From positions 2,837,093 through 2,901,092 of the forward strand of contig KB906725.1 in assembly GCA_000381565.1 (NCBI GenBank): a DNA stretch of 64,000 nt, given 5' to 3'. The notes beneath the pieces are model-generated. The model saw only the letters and a list, made by a program, of their open reading frames with translations, was not told the DNA's origin and did no database searches. Of the stretch, positions 43,914-52,660 are shown one piece after another. Source of the stretch: Oxalobacteraceae bacterium AB_14 (GTDB lineage Bacteria > Pseudomonadota > Gammaproteobacteria > Burkholderiales > Burkholderiaceae_D). Both the position numbers and the translations under genes were made by a program. Within the stretch, counting starts at the first letter, position 1, and each line of letters opens with the position of its first letter.

Positions 43914-43938
43914 AACCGCATCCTTGAGGAGAGTAATC

Positions 43939-44130
43939 ATGAACGCAAACGTGGGAAGTGTTGACCGGGCCATCCGCATCGTGATCGGACTGGCGCTGAT
44001 CGGCGCGGCGCTGGCCGGGGTCATCGGCGCCTGGGGTTGGCTCGGTGTGGTGCCGCTGGCCACCGGCCTGTTCCGTTTCTGTCCGGCGTATTTGCCGTTC
44101 GGCATCCGCACTTGTGCGGCCAAAAAATGA
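43939..44130 (+). CDS. DUF2892 (YgaP-type) membrane protein
   Basis: 63 residues with GAGGAG upstream. The pattern is that of DUF2892: NVGSVDRAIRIVIGLALIG, a second helix WGWLGVVPLATGLFRFCPAYLPFGI and a final C-x-x-K. In YgaP this module anchors a rhodanese. Stand-alone copies are common in sulfur-metabolism loci, which fits the position after the bd oxidase and sulfide genes. The FCP and TC cysteines could bind sulfur; this is inference. Confidence 0.85.
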   Translation: MNANVGSVDRAIRIVIGLALIGAALAGVIGAWGWLGVVPLATGLFRFCPAYLPFGIRTCAAKK

Positions 44131-44507
44131 GCAGCGGCGCAGGCGGGGCGATGACGAACAAAGAAAACGGCTATCTGGAGCTGACGCAGTCGGTGTCGAA
44201 ACAACTGGCAACGCTGCGCGAGGACTTGCCGGATGTGATGAAGGGCTTTGGCGAGTTGGCGCGCGCGGCAACCCGCGACGGTGCGCTCGACCGCAAGACC
44301 AAGGAGCTGATCGCGCTGGCCCTGGGCGTCGCCGCCCATTGCGACGCCTGCATCGGTTTTCATGTGCAGGCATTGGTGCGGCTGGGGACCAGCAAGGCCG
44401 AGCTTGAGGAGGTGCTCGGCATGGCCATCTACATGGGTGGCGGTCCGTCGGCGATGTATAGCGCCAATGCGCTGGCGGCGTACGCGGAATTTACGGCCGG
44501 AGAATGA
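44127..44507 (+). CDS. AhpD-like carboxymuconolactone decarboxylase family protein
   Basis: 126 residues from ATG 44127, overlapping the stop of the DUF2892 gene (ATG 44151 is a second option). The AhpD core shows a redox CxxC in AAHCDACIGFHVQALVRLG and DRKTKELIALALGVA before it, with GGGPSAMYSANALAAY at the end. Such proteins act as peroxidase-linked thiol reductases. It is the last gene of the block, probably part of the thiol or persulfide defence. Confidence 0.88.
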   Translation: MSSGAGGAMTNKENGYLELTQSVSKQLATLREDLPDVMKGFGELARAATRDGALDRKTKELIALALGVAAHCDACIGFHVQALVRLGTSKAELEEVLGMAIYMGGGPSAMYSANALAAYAEFTAGE

Positions 44508-44663
44508 GATCCGCTGCCGGCAATGGGGGCGATGGTACGCCGGGTGGCGGGGATGCAAAGCGACGGTAGGCGTAGCGCAACTGAGCCGCTTCCACCGGCA
44601 TGGGCGAGGCGCCGGCGGAAGCTGCTCGCTGGGCAACTGGCCTGGCGAGCAGTCGTCCTATCG

Positions 44664-45710
44664 TTATTGCCAGATCGCCTTGGCTGAGGCGTCTTTGATC
44701 TGTGCCTTCCATGCCGCCTCGATGAGCGCGACCACGCTCGGCGGCATGGGGATGTAGTCCAATTCAGACGCCATCATCCCGCCGTTCTTGTAGGCCCAGT
44801 CAAGGAACTGCAGCACGTCCTTGCCTTTCGCCGCATCCATTTGCGTTTTATGCATCAATACGAAGGTAGCGCCAGTAATCGGCCAGCTAGCCTTGCCGGG
44901 CTGATCGGTCACGACGACGCCGAAGCCCGGCGTCTTGGCCCAATCAGCGCCGGCGGCGGCTGACTTGAAGCTGTCGTCCGTCGGCTGCACGAACTGGCCG
45001 TCTTTGTTTTTAAGCTGTGTGTACGCCATGTTGTTTTTCTTGGCATAGGCGAATTCGACATAGCCGATCGAACCTTTCAGACGCTGCACATTTGCGGCCA
45101 CGCCCTCATTGCCCTTGCCGCCGACGCCGACAGGCCATTTGACGGCGGTGCCGGAACCGACCTTGCTCTTGAATTCGGCGTTAACTTTGGATAAATAGTC
45201 CGTGAACAGGAAGGAAGTGCCGGAGCCGTCCGCGCGGTGCACCACGGTAATGTCCTCCGCCGGCAGTTTCGCCCCCGGATTGAGCGCCAGAATTTGCGCG
45301 TCATTCCATTTGCTGATCTTGCCCATATATATATCGGCCAGCACGGCGCCATTCAATTTCAATTGTCCTGGATTAAATCCGTTCAGGTTAACAACGGCAA
45401 CGACACCGCCCATGATGACAGGGAATTGAATTAAACCTTCCTTGTCCAGTTCATCTTGGCTCAGCGGCATGTCGGAGGCGCCAAAATCGACTGTCTTGGC
45501 CTTGATCTGTTTAATGCCGGCGCCGGAGCCGATGGACTGGTAATTGAGACCGTTACCGGAAGTCTTTTTATACGCCTCCGCCCATTTCGAGGCAATTGGG
45601 TAGACGAAGGTCGATCCCGCTCCCGTCATGTCGGCGGCGATGGCCGATGACATGGTGAGGGCAGCGCCGATCACGGCGGCGAGTGCGCGTATTGCGGAGT
45701 TAATTTTCAT
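44664..45710 (-). CDS. pstS: Phosphate ABC transporter substrate-binding protein
   Basis: 348 residues from ATG 45710. Signal peptide (IRALAAVIGAALTMSSAIAA), then the PstS signature ADMTGAGSTFVYPIASKW and phosphate-binding motifs VDFGASDMPLS and HRADGSGTSFLFTDYLSK. It binds phosphate in the periplasm. The pstC, pstA and pstB genes are not adjacent, so this is a stand-alone copy that must work with a transporter elsewhere. A Pho-box-like site lies upstream. Codon use is slightly more A+T-rich than the neighbours. Confidence 0.93.
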   Translation of the reverse strand: MKINSAIRALAAVIGAALTMSSAIAADMTGAGSTFVYPIASKWAEAYKKTSGNGLNYQSIGSGAGIKQIKAKTVDFGASDMPLSQDELDKEGLIQFPVIMGGVVAVVNLNGFNPGQLKLNGAVLADIYMGKISKWNDAQILALNPGAKLPAEDITVVHRADGSGTSFLFTDYLSKVNAEFKSKVGSGTAVKWPVGVGGKGNEGVAANVQRLKGSIGYVEFAYAKKNNMAYTQLKNKDGQFVQPTDDSFKSAAAGADWAKTPGFGVVVTDQPGKASWPITGATFVLMHKTQMDAAKGKDVLQFLDWAYKNGGMMASELDYIPMPPSVVALIEAAWKAQIKDASAKAIWQ

Positions 45711-45763
45711 GGCGAGGCATCTTTTAAAAGGAGTTAATGAGCCGCGAATTGTAGGAGCGGATT

Positions 45764-45781
45764 GTGACCAAGCCATGACAA
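45764..45781 (-). promoter_or_regulatory. Pho-box-like site upstream of pstS
   Basis: On the minus strand TTGTCAT-GGCT-TGGTCAC: two 7-bp direct repeats with a 4-bp spacer, close to the PhoB consensus CTGTCAT-N4-CTGTCAC. It lies about 55-70 bp before the pstS ATG, in the A+T-rich 344-bp gap shared with the divergent response regulator. Nothing else was recognised in that gap. Confidence 0.6.
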
Positions 45782-46054
45782 ATAGAAGCAAGCGGGAATG
45801 ATCGTCGCGAGATATGAAAATATTCGCATTCCAAGATTTAAATGATAAAAATTAAGCGAAAGTTAAGTGATGCTGGTGATAATTGCGGCTTCTGCGTGAG
45901 GCGGCATGGTCTCAAAATCGCCGTGCCGAGCTTGTCTATCCCTGATCGGCTACACTATGGCGCATCCGCCGCATGTTTTTGCAGCGGCTCGGAATTGTTA
46001 GCGCTCGTCTCCCCGCAGGCGAGGTCTGGACCTGCACCAGGAGGATGGCCGCCC

Positions 46055-46717
46055 ATGAATCTTCTCTTGATTGAGGATGACGCGCTGATTGGCGACAGCA
46101 TCAGACAAGCCCTGGCGACCGAGGATATGGCGATCAGCTGGCACCGCAATGGCGCCGGCGTCTTGAAGGCCCTGCAAGATGTCCGCTACGACGCGGTCCT
46201 GCTGGACTTGTCGTTGCCGTGCCTCGACGGCATCGAGGTACTCAAGGCTTTGCGAGGCGCCGGCCATGAAGTGCCGGTACTTATCCTGACCGCGCGCGAC
46301 ACGGTTGCGGACCGTGTGCGCGGCCTCGATTGCGGCGCCGACGACTACCTGGTGAAACCCTTCGATTTTGACGAGTTGCTGGCGCGCGTGCGCGCCTTGG
46401 TGCGGCGAGCCAGAGGGCGCCGGCAATTGCTCTATCTGTCTGAAAGCCTGATGCTGGACATTGATGCCCATGTCGCGATGGTCGATGGCCAGCCGGTGAC
46501 GTTATCGGGCAAGGAGTGGGCGATCGTCGATTTGCTCGTCGCGCGGCCAGGCATGATCTTCTCACGCACCAAACTGGAAGAGCGCCTGTATGGCAATGTC
46601 GCCGACGTCGACAGCAACGTGGTGGAAGTCCATATCCACAGCCTGCGCCGCAAGCTGGGGCAACACGCCATTGTCAACGTCCGCGGGCTGGGCTACATGG
46701 TAGCCAAAAGTAAATGA
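46055..46717 (+). CDS. OmpR-family response regulator
   Basis: 220 residues from ATG 46055 with GGAGGA upstream; the longer in-frame start is rejected because the receiver begins at MNLLLIEDDALIG. The receiver has Asp51 (VLLDLSLPCLDG) and Lys in LVKPFDFDELL. The winged helix has VTLSGKEWAIVDLLVARPG, then VEVHIHSLRRKLG. It resembles QseB/PmrA-type regulators. The stop overlaps the kinase ATG, and the kinase in turn overlaps a chloride channel gene. Confidence 0.93.
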   Translation: MNLLLIEDDALIGDSIRQALATEDMAISWHRNGAGVLKALQDVRYDAVLLDLSLPCLDGIEVLKALRGAGHEVPVLILTARDTVADRVRGLDCGADDYLVKPFDFDELLARVRALVRRARGRRQLLYLSESLMLDIDAHVAMVDGQPVTLSGKEWAIVDLLVARPGMIFSRTKLEERLYGNVADVDSNVVEVHIHSLRRKLGQHAIVNVRGLGYMVAKSK

Positions 46718-48021
46718 GCGGCATCCGAAGCCGATTATTGGTCATGCTTGGCGGCTTGATTGTGATCGCCAGCGGCATTCAGTTTGCCGCGTCGTTCAGC
46801 GCCGCCATGAACCAGACCAACCGCCTGTTTGACGCGCAAATGCAGCAGATCGCCCAGTCCCTGCGCCAAACCCACGGCGTGGTGCTCGACGCCGAAGGCG
46901 ACTTCCCGCTCGAATTCGACCTGGTCATCCAGATGTGGCGAGCCGAACAGGTTACCGTCTATCAGCGTCGTCCGCATCGCATGTTGCCTGTGCGTGCTGC
47001 GCTGGGGTATTCCAATGTCCTGCTGGAAAATGGTGAATGGCGTATTTATGCCGCGCCGTCTGATGGCGGGGTGGTGCAGGTCGCGCAAAAACTGGCGGCG
47101 CGCCGGTCGGAAGCCATTAATCTCGCCATCAATACCTTATGGCCTGTGTTGCTCACATCCCTGATACTGCTGGCAGCCATGTGGTGGACCGTCGCGCTGG
47201 CTTTAAGGCCGCTGGCCGCCATACAAAAACAGATAGCGCAGCGGGACGCGCAAACGCTGGAACAAGTGGATGGCTCGCAAGCCCCGCGCGAAATCCTGCC
47301 GCTCATTGCAGCCATCAACAGCTTGCTCACCAAGGTCCGTCAGGTGATCGATTCGCAGCGCCAGTTCGTTGCCGATGCCGCGCACGAGCTCAGATCGCCG
47401 CTCACGGTCTTGCAAGTGCAGATACAGCTGTTGAGCCGGCAGCAGGCCGAGCCCGCGCGCAGGGCTTCGCTGGAGACGTTGACGACGGCGATCGCGCGCA
47501 GCAGCCGAATGGTTGAGCAATTGCTGGGCTTGGCTCGGCAGGATGCAATAACGCAGGCCACCGCTGTCGCCGGCGTTTTGGACTTGAACCAGTATGCCAT
47601 CGCAGCGATTGCGGAAGTGGCCGATTTCGCTGCGAGCAAGCGGGTCGAATTGAGCTTCCTCGATGCCACCGCAGTGCTGATCCAGGCAGATGCGGACAGC
47701 CTGATGATCTTGCTGCGTAATCTGCTCGACAACGCGGTGCGCTACACCCCGGAATATGGCGCGGTCACCATCGCCGTCGCTGAAAACGGCACGACTGCGG
47801 TGTTGACCGTCGCGGATTCCGGTCCCGGTGTTCCCGAGGCTGAGCTGGACCGCGTCACGGCACGGTTCTATCGGGTGCCCGGAACGAGTGAGAACGGAAG
47901 CGGGCTGGGATTGTCGATCGTCGCCGCCGTTGTTGAGCGTTTGGGTGCGCAGCTACAGTTGCGAAATTCGCTGCATGGCGGTCTGGTGGTGAAGGTCTTG
48001 TTTCGTCGGGAGGAAAAGTGA
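46714..48021 (+). CDS. QseC/TctE-type sensor histidine kinase
   Basis: 435 residues. The first helix (LLVMLGGLIVIASGIQFAAS), a periplasmic stretch of about 110 residues, and a second helix (VLLTSLILLAAMWWTVALAL). The HisKA box FVADAAHELRSPLTVLQ and HATPase motifs NLLDNAVRYTPE, DSGPGVP and GSGLGLSIV follow. It phosphorylates the coupled response regulator. The signal is not evident. The stop overlaps the GTG of the ClC gene by four bases. Confidence 0.93.
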   Translation: MSGIRSRLLVMLGGLIVIASGIQFAASFSAAMNQTNRLFDAQMQQIAQSLRQTHGVVLDAEGDFPLEFDLVIQMWRAEQVTVYQRRPHRMLPVRAALGYSNVLLENGEWRIYAAPSDGGVVQVAQKLAARRSEAINLAINTLWPVLLTSLILLAAMWWTVALALRPLAAIQKQIAQRDAQTLEQVDGSQAPREILPLIAAINSLLTKVRQVIDSQRQFVADAAHELRSPLTVLQVQIQLLSRQQAEPARRASLETLTTAIARSSRMVEQLLGLARQDAITQATAVAGVLDLNQYAIAAIAEVADFAASKRVELSFLDATAVLIQADADSLMILLRNLLDNAVRYTPEYGAVTIAVAENGTTAVLTVADSGPGVPEAELDRVTARFYRVPGTSENGSGLGLSIVAAVVERLGAQLQLRNSLHGGLVVKVLFRREEK

Positions 48022-49721
48022 TTTCCTGGGCGCGGTTGCGCCTGAATGTCTGGCGGCGCAAGCGTCCCCTGGAGTGGCAGCGGACGCTTGCGATGTCCGC
48101 GTGCATCGGCGTGCTCGGCGCCCTCAGTACCATCGGCTTTCGTGAACTGATCCTGCTTGCCGAACGTTGCGCCTATGGTGCCAGTGGCAGCCTGGTCGGC
48201 ATAGCCCGCAGTCTGACCTGGTGGCAACGAATATTGGCGCCAACCGTAGGCGGCGTGCTCGCAGGCCTGCTGCTGACATGGGCTCGCCGTCAGCCAGAAC
48301 AGGAAAAGGGCAGTGATTACATGGAGGCTGTCGCGCTGGGCAGTGGGCATTTGGGCGTGCGGGCGTCGATGTTGCGCGCACTGTCGGCAACGGCTACCGT
48401 GGCCAGCGGCGGCGCGATCGGACGCGAGGGGCCCATGGTGCAGTTGGCGGCGCTGTGCGGCTCGCTGCTTGGGCGCTGGCAGCAGTTGCCAGTACCACGC
48501 CGGCGCCTGTATGTTGCATGTGGGGCGGCGGCGGGCATCGCCACGGCCTACAATGCGCCGATTGCGGGGGCGATGTTCGTGGCGGAGATTGTGCTCCGCT
48601 CACTGGCGATCGAGAGCCTGGGGCCACTCATTGTGGCGGCGGTTGCGGCCAATACCGTGGTCGGGCAATGGTCGGACTATGCGCCGGTTTACCATATGCC
48701 GGCCTTCAAGCTAGGACATGGCGCCCCGACGCTCATTTTGGCGGCGCTCGGTGTGATCGCCGGATTCCTGGCGCCTTGCTACTTAGCTGTGCTGGACATG
48801 GGCCGCAAGCTGTTTGATCGTTGGGATGGGCAAGCTTGGCAAAAGCTTGCTGCAGGCGGATTGCTTGCCGGATCGCTTTCGGTTCTGCATCCTGGCGTAT
48901 GGGGCAATGGCTATAGCGTGGTGAACCTGATCCTGCAGGGGCCGTGGTTGTGGCAAGCCCTGCTGGCAATTCTGCTCTTGAAGTTGCTGGCGGTCGCGGC
49001 CACGGTGGGGTCCGGAGCGGTCGGGGGTATTTTTACCCCCACGTTGTTTACGGGAGCGGTCATCGGCGCTCTGTTCGGTATGGCGGCAGAGACGTTCTGG
49101 CCCGGGCAGATACCCATACCATCGGCAGTTGTGGTTGGCATGGGGGCCTTTCTGGCCGCTTGTACGCACGCGCCGTTAATGTCCATCCTGATGCTGTTTG
49201 AAATGACGGAAAGCTATAGCGTTGTGGCGCCGTTGATGGCCGCCTGTGTACTGGGCTATTCTGTTTCGCGTTTGCTGCGGGAACGTTCCATCTACGCTTC
49301 CGCCAATGGCCATCGACTGCACGCGCCCGTCTTGACGATGGCTTCGGATCTGTTGCGATACGATCCGCCGGCCATCCGTATCGGGCAAACGATGCAGGAA
49401 CTCGAACAAGTCTTCTTGCAGCGGCGATGGCAACATGTGTATGTGCTCGACGAGTCCGAGAAATTCGTAGGCGCAATTTCCCTGCATGACTTTTCTCCGA
49501 TGCGCACTGCCGCATCCGATGCCGTGCTTCCCTGGCCGCTCGTGTTATTGCGCGCCGATTATCCCTATGTGCAGGATACGGCCCCCATGTGGCAAGTGCT
49601 CGAAGCATTTGCACGCCATCCGGGCGAACGCTTGCCGGTGCTGACAGCCGATGGACTGCTGTCTGGCTACGTCACCAAGACGGATTTAGTGCTGATGTTC
49701 AAAAAGTCGACTGCGGAATAG
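48018..49721 (+). CDS. ClC-type chloride channel/transporter with CBS pair
   Basis: 567 residues, GTG start overlapping the kinase stop. The ClC selectivity motifs are present: SGGAIGREGPMVQLAAL with the gating Glu in GREGP, then GSGAVGGIFTPTLFTGAVIG. About ten to twelve membrane helices, then two CBS domains from about residue 440 (VFLQRRWQHVYVLDES and LTADGLLSGYVTKTDLV). It moves chloride, probably exchanging protons. Coupling to a two-component system suggests expression in response to acid, envelope or ionic stress. Confidence 0.92.
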   Translation: MISWARLRLNVWRRKRPLEWQRTLAMSACIGVLGALSTIGFRELILLAERCAYGASGSLVGIARSLTWWQRILAPTVGGVLAGLLLTWARRQPEQEKGSDYMEAVALGSGHLGVRASMLRALSATATVASGGAIGREGPMVQLAALCGSLLGRWQQLPVPRRRLYVACGAAAGIATAYNAPIAGAMFVAEIVLRSLAIESLGPLIVAAVAANTVVGQWSDYAPVYHMPAFKLGHGAPTLILAALGVIAGFLAPCYLAVLDMGRKLFDRWDGQAWQKLAAGGLLAGSLSVLHPGVWGNGYSVVNLILQGPWLWQALLAILLLKLLAVAATVGSGAVGGIFTPTLFTGAVIGALFGMAAETFWPGQIPIPSAVVVGMGAFLAACTHAPLMSILMLFEMTESYSVVAPLMAACVLGYSVSRLLRERSIYASANGHRLHAPVLTMASDLLRYDPPAIRIGQTMQELEQVFLQRRWQHVYVLDESEKFVGAISLHDFSPMRTAASDAVLPWPLVLLRADYPYVQDTAPMWQVLEAFARHPGERLPVLTADGLLSGYVTKTDLVLMFKKSTAE

Positions 49722-49728
49722 ACCTTTT

Positions 49729-49742
49729 TTGATTTGCATCAA
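49729..49742. promoter_or_regulatory. Perfect FNR/ANR box
   Basis: TTGAT-TTGC-ATCAA is an exact match to the FNR-family consensus TTGAT-N4-ATCAA. It lies 67 bp before the alcohol dehydrogenase ATG, so the following two genes are predicted to be induced under low oxygen. Confidence 0.85.
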
Positions 49743-49808
49743 ATCGCCTTGCTGACAGGATTGCGGTTCGTCGCTACAGTCGTCTGGTGCTAACGCTAGG
49801 GAGATGCC

Positions 49809-50810
49809 ATGACGCCGGACGGGCAAATGCTGGCCATGCTGCTGGAGCGGCCAGGGCAGCCGCTGCGCGCCACGCGCATGCCTATCCCCGTGCCCGATGG
49901 GCAGCAGCTGCTGTTGCGCGTCAGTGCCTGCGGGGTATGCCGCACCGATCTGCACATCGTCGATGGCGAATTGGCGCCGCACAGGTCGCCGCTGATACCC
50001 GGTCACGAAGTGGTCGGCTATGTGCAGCAATGTGGCCCCGAGGTGCGCGGCTATGCGGCCGGCGATCGGGTAGGGGTGGCATGGCTGGGCGGCAGCTGTG
50101 GTCAATGCCCCTACTGCGCCATGCAGGCGGAAAACCTGTGTGAGCAGGCGAGCTTCACCGGCTACGATCTGAACGGCGGCTACGCGCAATACATGTTGGC
50201 CGACGCGCGCTATGTGTTCCGCTTGCCCGCGCGCTATGACGATGTGCACGCCGCGCCGCTGCTGTGCGCCGGCCTGATCGGCTACCGCGCCTATGCGATG
50301 GCGGGCCAGGCCCGGCGCATCGGCCTGTACGGCTTCGGCGCGGCCGCGCACATCCTGTGCCAGATCGCGTGTCACCAGGGGCGGGAAATTTACGCCTACA
50401 CCCGTCCCGGCGACATCCGCGCGCAGGAGCTCGCGCTGTCGCTGGGCGCGCGCTGGGCCGGCGCCAGCGATCAGGCCGCGCCGGTGCAGCTGGATGCCGC
50501 CATCCTGTTCGCGCCGGACGGCGCCCTGGTGCCGCTGGCGTTGGCGGCCGTCCGCAAGGGGGGCGTGGTGATCTGCGCCGGCATCCACATGAGCGCGGTG
50601 CCGGCCTTTCCTTATGCGCTGCTGTGGGGCGAGCGCACGTTGCGCTCGGTGGCCAACCTGACCCGCGCCGATGGCGAGGCCTTCTTCCGGCTGGCGCAAG
50701 ACTGTCCGCTGCAAACCCATACGACCGTGTATCCGCTGGCGCAGGCCAACCTGGCGCTGGCCGCGTTGCGTTCCGGCGCGGTCGGCGGCGCCGCCGTGCT
50801 GGTGCCTTGA
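49809..50810 (+). CDS. Zinc-dependent alcohol dehydrogenase family protein
   Basis: 333 residues with GGGAG before the ATG. Catalytic zinc residues: Cys in SACGVCRTDLH, then GHEVVGYV. The structural zinc motif is SCGQCPYCAMQAENLC (four Cys). Cofactor loop GLYGFGAAAHILCQIA. It reads as a medium-chain dehydrogenase of the AdhA/AdhP type, oxidising or forming small alcohols with NAD(H). Behind a perfect FNR box, it fits a fermentative or low-oxygen role. The next gene is 44 bp downstream and probably cotranscribed. Confidence 0.9.
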   Translation: MTPDGQMLAMLLERPGQPLRATRMPIPVPDGQQLLLRVSACGVCRTDLHIVDGELAPHRSPLIPGHEVVGYVQQCGPEVRGYAAGDRVGVAWLGGSCGQCPYCAMQAENLCEQASFTGYDLNGGYAQYMLADARYVFRLPARYDDVHAAPLLCAGLIGYRAYAMAGQARRIGLYGFGAAAHILCQIACHQGREIYAYTRPGDIRAQELALSLGARWAGASDQAAPVQLDAAILFAPDGALVPLALAAVRKGGVVICAGIHMSAVPAFPYALLWGERTLRSVANLTRADGEAFFRLAQDCPLQTHTTVYPLAQANLALAALRSGAVGGAAVLVP

Positions 50811-50854
50811 ACGGGGCGGTTGCCCTGAGCCCTCACTTTTCGAAAGCCGCGCCG

Positions 50855-51454
50855 ATGAATCCGCGTATCCAGGAATTGCTCGACCGTATACGCCAGATCG
50901 AAGAGGAACTGGAGCGCGAGGTCAAGCGCCGCCGCGGCGAGCTGAATGCCGACTTCGAGCAGCGGCGCGTGTTCTTTGCCCGCGAAATCAAGCAACAGCA
51001 GCGGCGCTTCAAGACCGGCCTGCTCACGTATCTGCTGCATGCCGAATGGCGGCACCTGGTCTCGGCGCCGTTTGTGTATGCGGTGATCATACCGTTGTTG
51101 CTGCTGGACTTGTTCGTCAGCCTGTATCAGCGGGTTTGCTTCCCGCTGTACCGTATCGCGCGGGTGCGCCGGCGCGACTACCTGGTCTACGACCGCGGCG
51201 CGCTGGCGTATTTGAACCTGCTGGAAAAACTCAACTGCCTGTACTGTTCCTATGCCAACGGCCTGGTGGCCTATGTGCGCGAAGTCGTCGCCCGCACCGA
51301 GCAGTACTGGTGTCCGATCAAGCACGCCCGCCGCACCTTGCAGCCGCACGAGCGCTACCATGGCTTTGTCGACTATGGCAACGCCGCGGCCTATCGCGCC
51401 GAATTGCGGGCCTTGCGCGCCGAACTGGCCGCGCTCGATGCTGAATCCCGCTGA
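50855..51454 (+). CDS. Unrecognised membrane protein with conserved-looking cysteines
   Basis: 199 residues, not matched to a family I can name. Residues 1-55 form a charged coiled coil (RIRQIEEELEREVKRRRGEL). One strong membrane segment follows (VSAPFVYAVIIPLLLLDLFVSLY). Then comes a cysteine-rich cytoplasmic-type part: NCLYCSYANGLVAYV with a CxxC, and EQYWCPIKHARR with a further Cys and His, which could bind a metal or haem. It ends in a second charged helix. Position after an FNR-boxed alcohol dehydrogenase suggests low-oxygen expression. The ribosome site is weak. Confidence 0.75.
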   Translation: MNPRIQELLDRIRQIEEELEREVKRRRGELNADFEQRRVFFAREIKQQQRRFKTGLLTYLLHAEWRHLVSAPFVYAVIIPLLLLDLFVSLYQRVCFPLYRIARVRRRDYLVYDRGALAYLNLLEKLNCLYCSYANGLVAYVREVVARTEQYWCPIKHARRTLQPHERYHGFVDYGNAAAYRAELRALRAELAALDAESR

Positions 51455-51582
51455 GCCAACTGCCGCCGGCGTCCGGCGTGGATAGTGGCAATCCCCTACA
51501 AGGGAATGAAGGGATCGCCGATGGCGCGCGTGCCTGCCCCGAACAATACTGTCCATGAACATCCTTTATCGAGGGGAATATC

Positions 51583-51741
51583 ATGGAACACAAGTTCACC
51601 GCGCCACGCCACGGCCAGTCTGGCCCGTCGTCCCCGAGTCGTCACTCGCCGCGGGCGACCGCGCCCAGCCCGGAACGCATACGCGAAATGCTGGGCTGGC
51701 GGATGTTGCGACAAACACCGGGCGCTTACCGGGCCGGTTGA
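51583..51741 (+). CDS. Possible small protein, 52 residues
   Basis: ATG 51583 has a good GAGGGGAA ribosome site. The product is basic and Pro/Ser/Arg-rich, with ERIREMLGWRMLRQTPGAYR near the end. There is no signal or membrane segment and no known family. It may be a real small protein or the start of a longer gene that has been shortened, since the DNA just after it (to about 51900) contains coding-like text in another frame (LQALQTPIQQLQSAAAEKKK). Confidence 0.4.
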   Translation: MEHKFTAPRHGQSGPSSPSRHSPRATAPSPERIREMLGWRMLRQTPGAYRAG

Positions 51742-52123
51742 GGGGATGTGCCACAGCGGGCGATCGTGGCGCGAAAGAACGCCTGAAGCTGCTCCAGCTC
51801 CAGGCGCTGCAAACGCCGATCCAGCAGCTGCAATCGGCCGCCGCTGAGAAAAAGAAATTGAACGACGCCACCTTGGGCGGCGTGGTCGCTACGCTCGCCT
51901 GAGCCTGGCGGCGCCGCATTTCCTATCCAATCGGTAATGAAGCGCTCATCCTCTGGTTAGACCGGACTCGCTAAAATGCCTGCCGCAAGTTGGCCCGCGG
52001 GGGAGCGCCTGCACTGGAAATTCCGAGCGTATCAGGGTTATTCCCCAATTCTCATCTTCGCGCAACGGCGAATAAGACCGCGCTGACGGTCAACAATAAT
52101 AAGATTTTCTTGAACAGGGTAGT
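51742..52123 (+). other. Degenerate stretch before the decayed acyl-carrier cluster
   Basis: 382 bp with no intact gene. A coiled-coil-like tail (KERLKLLQLQALQTPIQQLQ, then GGVVATLA at a stop at 51902) lacks any credible start in its frame. The last about 100 bp are A+T-rich and should hold the promoter of the following remnant operon. Confidence 0.5.
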
Positions 52124-52391
52124 ATGAGGACTATTGAATTGGCAGGCGGTCCGCATGCCGTGCTGGCGTTGCACGGCCTGTTGGGCAACCCGCTGGAACG
52201 ATGTCGCCAGCACCAAGAGCGCCGACCTGGTCGAGAGCAGCATCAGCTCGCCGAGCCGCCGCAAGCTCATTTTGCACAACAGCTACCACATCATCACCCT
52301 CGACAATGAGAAAGAACTTGTTGCCGACGAAACGATCGCGTTTTTCAACCAGCACCTGCCGTCCGAGGACGCCCTGCTGAACCGGGCATAA
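52124..52391 (+). pseudogene. Alpha/beta-hydrolase (esterase/thioesterase-like) remnant
   Basis: The first about 25 codons (TIELAGGPHAVLALHGLLGNP, with the oxyanion HG motif) end in a break near 52198. The text continues in a different frame as DVASTKSADLVESSISSPSR and LILHNSYHIITLDNEKE, with the catalytic His region, to the stop at 52391. Only about 88 codons remain of a family of about 230-270 residues, so some 150 codons including the nucleophile are deleted. It is dead. It is the first member of a run of damaged genes. Confidence 0.75.
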
Positions 52392-52416
52392 CACCTACCA
52401 TACCGAGACTATTTTT

Positions 52417-52660
52417 ATGAATTCCTTCCACCGTCGCCAAACTGCTGGCCAAGAGCCTCGATGTAGCCGAAGACACGATCCAGCCGCAAACCGAGCTCGA
52501 AGCGCTGGGCGCCGATTCGCTGACCGTGATTGAACTGATATTTGACCTGGAAGAAGAGTTCGGCATCCAGGTGGGCGACGAGCGTCCCAAGCTGGTGGTG
52601 GTGCAGGACATCGCTGACCAGATTGATACCTATCTGGCCGGCAAGGCCGCCAACGCATGA
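52417..52660 (+). pseudogene. Acyl carrier protein, damaged N-terminus
   Basis: The ACP body is intact from TVAKLLAKSLDVAEDTIQ through ALGADSLTVIELIFDLEEEF (phosphopantetheine Ser in DSL) to the stop at 52660. The ATG at 52417 is one base out of frame, with a shift near 52430 and probably a few codons lost. A restart cannot be excluded. The stop overlaps the ketosynthase ATG (ATGA), showing that the genes were translationally coupled. Confidence 0.75.

Noticed and set aside
45842..46054. Upstream in-frame extension of the OmpR-type regulator
   Set aside because: The added residues are not receiver-like, and a good GGAGGA site precedes ATG 46055.
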